Assembly (NCBI GenBank): GCA_018365895.1
Contig: JAGZJD010000121.1
Coordinates: 1-5,117 of the forward strand
Direction: 5' to 3'
Length of the DNA: 5,117 nucleotides
Origin: Lachnospiraceae bacterium
GTDB taxonomy: Bacteria > Bacillota_A > Clostridia > Lachnospirales > Lachnospiraceae
Part shown: positions 1 through 5,117 of the stretch, in pieces
Position numbering within the stretch: the stretch's first letter is position 1
Layout of the letters: every line of letters begins with the position of its first letter
The notes under the pieces: model-generated
What the model was told of the DNA's origin: nothing
Database searches by the model: none
Seen by the model: the letters and a program-made list of their open reading frames with translations, nothing else
Position numbers and translations under genes: made by a program

Positions 1-62
1 TGTCAATATATAATATCAATAAGCGGAATTGCTGCTTCTTTGCTCTTATCTTCATTCCAAAC
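1..62. other. Intergenic edge with cut-off promoter-like boxes
   Basis: These bases lie beyond the operon terminator. On the minus strand, bases 6-1 read TTGACA, a consensus -35 box whose -10 would fall outside the window; it could serve the next minus-strand gene. On the plus strand, TATAAT occurs at 9-14, with any -35 also outside. The stretch is AT-rich, so chance matches are likely and neither box can be confirmed. Confidence 0.25.
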
Positions 63-93
63 AAAAAAGGACGCTCATTTTTTTGAGCATCCT
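63..93 (-). terminator. Rho-independent terminator of the minus-strand operon
   Basis: Read on the minus strand, AGGATGCTCA (93-84) pairs with TGAGCGTCCT (77-68) as a 10-base-pair stem with a single G-U wobble, around a six-A loop, and is followed directly by a run of five T (67-63) and then GTTT. It starts 11 bases after the stop codon of the last gene. On the plus strand the wobble becomes a C-A mismatch and the T tract after the stem is broken (GCTGTTTT), so it is expected to work mainly for minus-strand transcripts. Confidence 0.9.
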
Positions 94-104
94 GCTGTTT
101 TCTT

Positions 105-782
105 CTAATTTTCAGATTCGTACTTTTCTGCCACTTCGCCGCGCTTTTTATAAATACTGTTGGCCGGCACAAATTCCCTCACCATGGAAAGCGGATAAAT
201 ATTTGTATGAGCTCCGACCACCGTTCCCGGATTCAGTACACTGCCGCAGCCAACTTCTACATTGTCACCGAGCATCGCTCCGAATTTTTTAAGTCCGGTC
301 TCGATTGGACCATCCGGTGTCTTGACCGTCACAAGTGTCTTATCTGATTTCACATTGGAGGTAATCGATCCAGCGCCCATATGCGCTTTATATCCCAGCA
401 CCGAGTCTCCGACATAGTTATAATGAGGAACCTGCACTTTATTAAACAAAATAACATTTTTTAATTCTGTAGAATTTCCCACAACAGCGCCTTCTCCAAC
501 AATTGCATTCCCTCTAATAAATGCACAGTGGCGTACTTCCGCATCCTTTCCAATAATTGCAGGACCATGAATGCAGGCCGTTGGCGCAACTTTAGCGCTT
601 TTTGCAATCCATATATTTTCTCCACGCTTTTCATACTCTTCTTCACTTAAAGTATCTCCAAGCTTCTGAATAAACTCACCAATCTTCGGAAGGACTTCCC
701 ACGGATATGTAACATCCTCAAAAATATCTTTTGCAAGCGTTTCATCCAGTGAATACAGTTCTGATACTGTTAATTCTTTCAT
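105..782 (-). CDS. Stand-alone GlmU-like left-handed beta-helix acyltransferase
   Basis: This 225-residue protein is built mostly of hexapeptide repeats (about residues 55-205, e.g. AIIGKD, AIVGEGAVVG, MLGDNVEVGCGSVLNPGTVVG), the left-handed beta-helix of trimeric acyltransferases. The core aligns without gaps, from memory, to the acetyltransferase half of E. coli GlmU: Arg90, Lys108, His120 (VPHYNYVGD), Tyr123 and Asn143 fall on Arg333, Lys351, catalytic His363, Tyr366 and Asn386; GlmU Asn377 is His134 here. The GlmU uridylyltransferase domain is absent: residues 1-55 are a short, probably helical, acidic leader with no GxGTRM loop. It likely acylates an amino sugar phosphate or sugar nucleotide using an acyl-CoA; the substrate is unknown. 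Similar proteins are often labelled UDP-N-acetylglucosamine pyrophosphorylase, a misleading name since that domain is missing. Start ATG 782 is chosen over ATG 788 and ATG 842 because AGGAG sits 7 bases before it. It is 10 bases after topB and is the last gene before a terminator. Confidence 0.85.
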   Translation of the reverse strand: MKELTVSELYSLDETLAKDIFEDVTYPWEVLPKIGEFIQKLGDTLSEEEYEKRGENIWIAKSAKVAPTACIHGPAIIGKDAEVRHCAFIRGNAIVGEGAVVGNSTELKNVILFNKVQVPHYNYVGDSVLGYKAHMGAGSITSNVKSDKTLVTVKTPDGPIETGLKKFGAMLGDNVEVGCGSVLNPGTVVGAHTNIYPLSMVREFVPANSIYKKRGEVAEKYESEN

Positions 783-789
783 ACACATT

Positions 790-794
790 CTCCT
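790..794 (-). promoter_or_regulatory. Ribosome binding site overlapping the topB stop codon
   Basis: AGGAG (794-790) shares its first two bases with the topB TAG stop (795-793) and lies 7 bases before ATG 782. An ATG at 788, in the same frame, is only 1 base from the site and too close. Terminating ribosomes on topB would cover this site, so translational coupling is plausible. Confidence 0.85.
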
Positions 795-2802
795 ACTTCT
801 TTTTATGAATACCTGTTTTATAAAATACTGCTGCCTGTTCATAGTATCGTCTCAGCTGATACTGATTGTTCAGGCCAAGCACACCATTCGTTCTGCTGAT
901 AATAAAATTTCTAAGCTTTGTCATATATTCTTCCGGAGTAATTTCTCCTTCTGCCACATAAGTAAGCCCCTTTTCCCAACTGGCAGTCAGTTCCGGATTT
1001 AATAGTGATTTAATCGAATTTGCCACTACATCAAAGACCATTTCTCCAAGCAATGTCGGTGTAATGACCTGTGTTTTCTTATTTAAAGCCAAATACTTAA
1101 TATGTATCAGTTTTTTCAGAATTTCTGCCCTTGTAGCACTTGTACCGATCCCGCTTCCTTTGATCTGTGCCCGCAGTTCCTCATCTTCGATCAACTGCCC
1201 TGCATTTTCCATTGCCAGAATCATTGAACCAGAATTATAGCGCTTCGGCGGCGATGTCTCTCCCTCTTTTATGTGCAACGACTGCACCGGAAGTATACTA
1301 CCTTTTTTCAACATTTTGATCTGTTCAAAAAAGCTGCTGTCAAGTTCTGTTTCCTCTTCTTCCCCTTTATCTTCTTTTTTATGCAACGGTTTGCCTGCTA
1401 CTTTCAGATAGCCTTCCTGCTCCAGGATTTTGAAAGATGAAAAAAACATTTCCCCTCTCATCTCCGTCACAATTGCGATTTTGCGATAGATTGCCGGAGG
1501 ATAAAAAATCCCAAGAAAGCGTTTCACAATAACATCATAGACCTGCTTCGCCGTATGAGAAACGCTGTTCAGCGCACCAAGTCCCTGACCGGTTGGAATA
1601 ATCGCATAGTGGTCTGTAATCTGTTTATCATTCACATATCGTGTCTTTGCAAGTCCTTTGTGACTTCCAAATTGCAAAATATCCTGCAAATATGGTTTTG
1701 CCATCTCATATTTAGACAATCCGTTGAGATTTTTGGAAATCTCTTTTGCAACCGCTGTCGAAAGCACTCTGGCATCTGTTCTCGGATATGTCACAAGCTT
1801 TTTCTCATACAATTCCTGCACGATTTTCAGCGTCTCATCCGGACTGATTTTGAAACGCTTCGCACATTCATTTTGAAGTTCGGCCAGATTATAGAGTAGC
1901 GGCGGATTTTTCTTTTCCTGTTTTTTCTCTACAGACACAACCTTACAGCTAAGCGGCGTTTCTTCCTTCAGCCAAGAAATAAATTCTTCTGCCTTTTGTT
2001 TTTCTTTAAATCCATTTTCTTTATAAAGATCAAAAGACTGAAAATATCTGGAGCCCTTCACAGCTCGCCATTCGCCTTCAAAAGTACGTCCATCCAGTGA
2101 AACCGTATTCAGCACCCGATAAAAAGGAGTTTTTACAAAATTACGAATCTCCCGTTCCCGGCGAACGACCATACCGAGCACACAGGTCATAACACGCCCG
2201 ACAGAAAGCACCGTATATTTCGCTCCGGTAAAGTTTGCGATACTGTTTCCATATTTTAATGTCAGAAGTCTTGAAAAATTGATTCCCATTAGATAGTCTT
2301 CTTTTGCTCTCAAATAAGCAGAGGCGGAAAGATTATCATACGCCGACAAATCTTTCGCCTCCCGAATGCCTCTTAAGATTTCATCTTCTGTCTGTGAATC
2401 AATCCAGACACGAAGACGCTTCTTTCCATGTACTCCGGACATCTGTTCTACAAGCCGATAAATATACTCTCCTTCCCGTCCGGAGTCTGTACAAACATAA
2501 ATGCAGTCCACGTCATCTCTCGTCAAAAGTGATTTCACCGTTCGAAACTGTTTTGCAACTGCCGGAATAACTTCATACCGGAATTCTCCCGGAATAAACG
2601 GAAGCGTTTCTAAGCTCCAACGCTTCAGCTTCTCATCATAAGCCTCCGGATAGCTCATTGTCACAAGATGCCCAACACACCATGTCACAATCGCATTCTC
2701 TGATTCCAAATAACCGTCTTTGCGGGCCGCCTGAAGCTTTAATGCTTTCGCAAATTCCTGCGCAACACTTGGTTTCTCCGCAATATATAGTGATTTTCCC
2801 AT
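793..2802 (-). CDS. topB: DNA topoisomerase III family (type IA topoisomerase)
   Basis: Type IA topoisomerases cut one DNA strand through a 5'-phosphotyrosine, pass a strand and reseal; topoisomerase III mainly decatenates and resolves replication or recombination intermediates. The protein has 669 residues, close to E. coli TopB (about 650). In order: Toprim domain with LYIAEKPS (Glu9) and TDSGREGEYIYR (Asp106, Gly108, Glu110); SVGRVMTCVLGMVV (200-213); YNLAELQ (304-310); active-site Tyr339 in VTYPRTD (codon 1788-1786); ITDHYAIIPTG (395-405); GIGTSATRAEIL (551-562); and a closing WEKGLTYVAEGEITPEEYM segment. Residues 472-490 form a charged linker. There are no CxxC zinc-binding pairs at the C-terminus, as is usual for the III class rather than TopA. 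Two motifs deviate: the second Toprim Asp is Gly, and the common GRVQTP reads GRVMTC. Start ATG 2802 gives the expected MGKSLYIAEKPS N-terminus, though its ribosome binding site is poorly spaced. Family is secure; chromosomal versus element-derived origin is not resolved, and no transfer genes are nearby. Confidence 0.93.
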   Translation of the reverse strand: MGKSLYIAEKPSVAQEFAKALKLQAARKDGYLESENAIVTWCVGHLVTMSYPEAYDEKLKRWSLETLPFIPGEFRYEVIPAVAKQFRTVKSLLTRDDVDCIYVCTDSGREGEYIYRLVEQMSGVHGKKRLRVWIDSQTEDEILRGIREAKDLSAYDNLSASAYLRAKEDYLMGINFSRLLTLKYGNSIANFTGAKYTVLSVGRVMTCVLGMVVRREREIRNFVKTPFYRVLNTVSLDGRTFEGEWRAVKGSRYFQSFDLYKENGFKEKQKAEEFISWLKEETPLSCKVVSVEKKQEKKNPPLLYNLAELQNECAKRFKISPDETLKIVQELYEKKLVTYPRTDARVLSTAVAKEISKNLNGLSKYEMAKPYLQDILQFGSHKGLAKTRYVNDKQITDHYAIIPTGQGLGALNSVSHTAKQVYDVIVKRFLGIFYPPAIYRKIAIVTEMRGEMFFSSFKILEQEGYLKVAGKPLHKKEDKGEEEETELDSSFFEQIKMLKKGSILPVQSLHIKEGETSPPKRYNSGSMILAMENAGQLIEDEELRAQIKGSGIGTSATRAEILKKLIHIKYLALNKKTQVITPTLLGEMVFDVVANSIKSLLNPELTASWEKGLTYVAEGEITPEEYMTKLRNFIISRTNGVLGLNNQYQLRRYYEQAAVFYKTGIHKKK

Positions 2803-2855
2803 AAATTCTTTGCATGTCCTTTCTGATGCTGTCTTTCTTCTGATAAAATCACCTG
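2803..2855 (-). other. glsA-topB intergenic gap with weakly placed ribosome binding site
   Basis: The 53 bases between the glsA TAA and topB ATG contain AGAAAGGA (2824-2817), which is 14 bases from the topB start, longer than usual. AAAGAA nearer the start (2811-2806) is a weak alternative. No in-frame start codon lies between AAAGGA and ATG 2802; an out-of-frame ATG at 2815 sits 1 base after AGGAC's GGA core. I see no stem-loop terminator and no convincing -35/-10 pair, so read-through from glsA is likely. Confidence 0.55.
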
Positions 2856-3785
2856 TTAAAATAATTGATAATCCAGCTTTTCAGATAAAAATTCCAGCAT
2901 TTTAATTCCGCCGATGCTATTTCCTTTCTCATCCAGAGACGGACCAAACACCCCGATTCCCATTCTTCCAACAAGCGGAACCGCGATTCCTCCTCCGACA
3001 CCGCTCTTTGCCGGGAATCCTACTGACATGGCAAATTCCCCAGAACCATCATACATTCCGCAAGTAAGCATAAGCGCCCGAATCGCTTTTGCACTGTGAG
3101 GCTCAATCAGCATCTCCTTCGAAAACGGACATTTCCCCTGATTTGCAAGCACCGCGCTTAGATTTGCAATATCAAGCGCTGTTACACTTACGGAACACAT
3201 CCTGAAATAAAGATCAAGACATTCCTCCACATCTCCTTCCAGAACTCCCGATGCTTTCAAATAATATGCCAATGCCCGATTGCGGTCTCCGGTTTCTTTC
3301 TCAGATTGATAGACACTCTCATTCAGACTGATTTCTTTGTTATTACAGAGTTTTCGCGTCAATTCTAAAAAACGGTCAAACTTTTCATCTGCCGATGTTC
3401 CGTTAATGCAGCTGGCCACCGCAATGGCCCCCGCATTGATAAACGGATTAAACGGTCGGGATTTTGTCTCCAACTTTACAATCGAATTAAAAGGATCACC
3501 GGTCGGCTCGACTCCCACTTTGTCGTGAAACAAATAATCCGGTCCTCTGTCCCGCACAGCAAGGATCAGGGAAATGATCTTAGAAATACTCTGAATCGTA
3601 AACGGAACCCGGGAATCTCCCACTTCCACAACTTCCGGAAGATCTCCATCAAACCCTACTGCACAGATTCCAAGCTGATATTTATTTACCCGCTGAAGTT
3701 CCGGAATATAGTTCGCTGTATTACCATTTCTTACAAAACATTTTCCGTACTTCAGCGCATCTTTTAATAATTCCTGCGTTACCAC
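2856..3785 (-). CDS. glsA: Glutaminase (serine beta-lactamase-like fold)
   Basis: The enzyme hydrolyses L-glutamine to L-glutamate and ammonia in the cytoplasm; no signal peptide or membrane segment is visible. I start it at GTG 3785, giving 309 residues, because AGGAGG lies 7 bases upstream; an in-frame ATG at 3809 would add 8 residues but would place that ribosome binding site inside the gene. The chosen length equals the usual 308-310 residues of bacterial GlsA. From the GTG, the nucleophile motif SxxK is Ser66-Ile-Ser-Lys69. Other family residues are Asn117 (NPFINAGAI), Glu162, Asn169 (DRNRALAYYL), Tyr193, Tyr245 (GMYDGSGEFA) and Val263 in the KSGVGGGI loop. From memory these match the substrate-binding positions of E. 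coli YbaS (Ser66, Asn117, then one residue offset). All are intact, so it should be active. It lies between ppk1 and topB on the same strand. Ammonia from glutamine can support acid resistance in enteric bacteria; that role here is inference. Confidence 0.96.
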   Translation of the reverse strand: MVTQELLKDALKYGKCFVRNGNTANYIPELQRVNKYQLGICAVGFDGDLPEVVEVGDSRVPFTIQSISKIISLILAVRDRGPDYLFHDKVGVEPTGDPFNSIVKLETKSRPFNPFINAGAIAVASCINGTSADEKFDRFLELTRKLCNNKEISLNESVYQSEKETGDRNRALAYYLKASGVLEGDVEECLDLYFRMCSVSVTALDIANLSAVLANQGKCPFSKEMLIEPHSAKAIRALMLTCGMYDGSGEFAMSVGFPAKSGVGGGIAVPLVGRMGIGVFGPSLDEKGNSIGGIKMLEFLSEKLDYQLF

Positions 3786-3792
3786 ATCGGTT

Positions 3793-3798
3793 CCTCCT
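3793..3798 (-). promoter_or_regulatory. Ribosome binding site that fixes the glsA start
   Basis: A perfect AGGAGG (3798-3793) is followed by 7 bases and then GTG at 3785. The site lies downstream of the in-frame ATG at 3809, which itself sits 2 bases after the ppk1 stop with no Shine-Dalgarno sequence in front. This favours the GTG. Confidence 0.88.
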
Positions 3799-3811
3799 GC
3801 TAAATGCATTT

Positions 3812-5117
3812 CTACTTACGCATCCATGCTCTAATCTTATCAAAAATAGTTTTATGTTCTACCACAACGGATTTATTTCTGCTTTCACGAATCGCTTCAT
3901 GCATAAATACTTCCTGAGAATTTACTCCATCTTCTTCTCTGCCCCGTTTTACATAAGTACCATCTGCCGTCATATTTCTTCCTTTGACGGTATCGTTCAG
4001 CATTGTTTTCAGCATATGCGTAACCCATGTTTTTAATTCCGGATCAAGAATCGGACAGGCTACTTCTACACGTTTTTCGGTATTTCTTGTCATCATATCC
4101 GCCGAGCCAATATAGATTTTCTTGTCAGCGCCATTCCCAAAGCAGAAAATACGCGGATGCTCCAGAAACCGTCCTACAATGCTCATTACAGAAACATTAT
4201 CTGTTTCTCCCGGCACCTTTGGAAGAATACAACAGATTCCACGCACGATCAGATCTACCTTGACACCTTCTTTAGAGGCTTCTGAGACTTTCTGAATGAA
4301 ATCCATATCCGTTACAGAATTCATTTTCATTACAATACGTCCATTTTTCCCTTTGGCAATCTCTTCATCCATCAGGCTCAAAATATTCTTTTTCAAACTG
4401 CTCGGAGAAACAATCAGCTGATCATATTCGCCATCCAGATTACCAATAGACATATTCTGGAAAAACATCGCCGCATCTTCTCCGATCTTCTTATTTGCCG
4501 TCATAAGACAAAGGTCTGTATACATTGCAGCAGTCTTCTCATTATAATTGCCTGTGCCAATCTGAGTGATATACTGAATCTCATTTCGATTCCGATATGT
4601 GATCAGACAGATCTTAGAATGTACTTTATATCCCTCAAACCCATAAATCACACGGCATCCTGCTTCTTCCAGCCGCTCCGACCAGTCAATATTGTTCTGC
4701 TCGTCAAAACGGGCGCGCAGCTCAATCAATACTGTTACTTCTTTGCCATTTTCTGCAGCAGCACATAAATATTCCACTAACCTCGTCTTCTTTGCCAGCC
4801 GATAAATCGTAATCTTAATCGTCATCACATTGGGATCTACAGATGCTTCTTTGATCAATTTTAGAAACGGCTCCATGCTTTCATATGGATAAGACAACAT
4901 AATATCTTTTTTCTTTACTTGCTTCATAATGCTTCCATCCGTAACCATTCTGGCTTCCTGTGGATGAAATGGCGGATAGATCAATGAACGTTTCATAGAT
5001 TCCGGTACTTTTTCTGCAACGGCAAACATATAGCCCAACTTCATTGGTGTCTTTGTGCGGAAAATCTGTTTTGGTTCAATCTGAAACTTTTCACAAAAAT
5101 ATCTTTCATTTTCTTTT
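3812..5117 (-). CDS. ppk1: Polyphosphate kinase 1 (PPK1), C-terminal part, 5' end outside window
   Basis: PPK1 reversibly transfers the terminal phosphate of ATP to inorganic polyphosphate through a phosphohistidine intermediate. The frame is open to the window edge, so the N-terminal part (normally about 270 residues more) is missing; 434 residues are visible. An in-frame ATG at 5044 is internal, because 24 upstream codons continue typical PPK1 sequence (FRTKTP before MKLGY). Numbering from that Met, I see R82 (IYRLAKK), R112 (ARFDEQNNIDW), the phospho-accepting His142 (KVHSKICL, codon 4621-4619), Y175, R268 and the second catalytic His296 (RFLEHPRIF, codon 4159-4157). Their spacing fits E. 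coli R375, R405, H435, Y468, R564 and H592 as I remember them. SADMMTRN at 314-321 is another family motif. The catalytic core is intact, so the enzyme should be active if the missing part is normal. The stop TAG is at 3814-3812, 26 bases before the preferred glsA start, which suggests co-transcription. Family assignment is very secure. Confidence 0.96.
   Translation of the reverse strand, partial: KENERYFCEKFQIEPKQIFRTKTPMKLGYMFAVAEKVPESMKRSLIYPPFHPQEARMVTDGSIMKQVKKKDIMLSYPYESMEPFLKLIKEASVDPNVMTIKITIYRLAKKTRLVEYLCAAAENGKEVTVLIELRARFDEQNNIDWSERLEEAGCRVIYGFEGYKVHSKICLITYRNRNEIQYITQIGTGNYNEKTAAMYTDLCLMTANKKIGEDAAMFFQNMSIGNLDGEYDQLIVSPSSLKKNILSLMDEEIAKGKNGRIVMKMNSVTDMDFIQKVSEASKEGVKVDLIVRGICCILPKVPGETDNVSVMSIVGRFLEHPRIFCFGNGADKKIYIGSADMMTRNTEKRVEVACPILDPELKTWVTHMLKTMLNDTVKGRNMTADGTYVKRGREEDGVNSQEVFMHEAIRESRNKSVVVEHKTIFDKIRAWMRK

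Noticed and set aside
1..55. Short minus-strand frame from ATG 55 (MKIRAKKQQF...) open to the window edge
   Set aside because: Only 18 codons are visible, there is no Shine-Dalgarno sequence, and the stretch sits right after the terminator. It could be real but cannot be supported.
1..108. Plus-strand frame open from base 1 to TAA at 106-108, possibly the tail of a convergent gene
   Set aside because: It runs through the terminator hairpin and across the stop of the last gene; 35 open codons arise easily by chance.
461..646. 61-codon minus-strand open frame
   Set aside because: It is an alternate frame inside the GlmU-like gene, whose own frame has clear hexapeptide repeats.
783..842. Upstream in-frame starts (ATG 842 and ATG 788) for the GlmU-like gene
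   Set aside because: ATG 842 lies inside the topB coding region with no matching ribosome binding site, and ATG 788 is 1 base from AGGAG; ATG 782 has proper 7-base spacing.
793..2802. Topoisomerase III as a sign of an integrative conjugative element
   Set aside because: Such elements often carry topB, but no relaxase, integrase, transfer ATPase or attachment repeat is seen here, and the neighbours are ordinary chromosomal genes.
3525..3767. 80-codon plus-strand open frame, with similar ones at 29-292, 805-1002, 1555-1899, 2304-2570, 2914-3099, 3337-3528, 3854-4036 and 4027-4263
   Set aside because: All except 29-292 lie almost wholly antisense to the four well-identified minus-strand genes, and that one crosses the terminator and is antisense to the last gene. 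None shows a recognisable family.
3812..5044. ATG 5044 as the start of polyphosphate kinase
   Set aside because: The frame stays open for 24 more codons to the window edge with PPK1-like sequence, and the N-terminal PPK domains would be missing.

Overview
The window is a compact, single-direction gene block from a Gram-positive, moderately AT-rich bacterium. Strong AGGAGG-type ribosome binding sites, tight same-strand packing, a U-tailed intrinsic terminator and the protein sequences all fit a Firmicute of class Clostridia. A Lachnospiraceae-like gut anaerobe is my best guess, but no marker in the window fixes the genus.

Everything recognisable is read on the minus strand, so transcription runs from high to low coordinates. 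In that order: (1) the C-terminal part of polyphosphate kinase (ppk1; 5' end lies beyond base 5117), ending at 3812; (2) a complete serine-dependent glutaminase (glsA), best started at GTG 3785 and ending at 2856; (3) a complete type IA topoisomerase of the topoisomerase III family (topB), 2802 to 793; (4) a left-handed beta-helix protein, 782 to 105, which matches the acetyltransferase half of GlmU but has no uridylyltransferase half; (5) a well-formed rho-independent terminator at 93 to 63. Gaps between genes are 26, 53 and 10 bases, and none contains a visible terminator or convincing promoter. The four genes are therefore probably co-transcribed, at least in part, and the transcript ends at the terminator. 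The left 62 bases lie beyond that terminator and hold only promoter-like scraps cut by the window edge.

The gene products do not form one pathway. Polyphosphate kinase stores phosphate as polyphosphate, glutaminase releases ammonia from glutamine, topoisomerase III resolves DNA intermediates, and the last protein probably acylates a sugar or sugar nucleotide. They look like a housekeeping and stress-related cluster rather than a dedicated system. I see no mobile element, CRISPR array, tRNA, rRNA, defence island or biosynthetic cluster. The points worth a second look are the stand-alone GlmU-like acetyltransferase with a retained active site, the non-canonical motifs in the topoisomerase, the start of glsA, and the stop codon/ribosome-binding-site overlap that may couple the last two genes.
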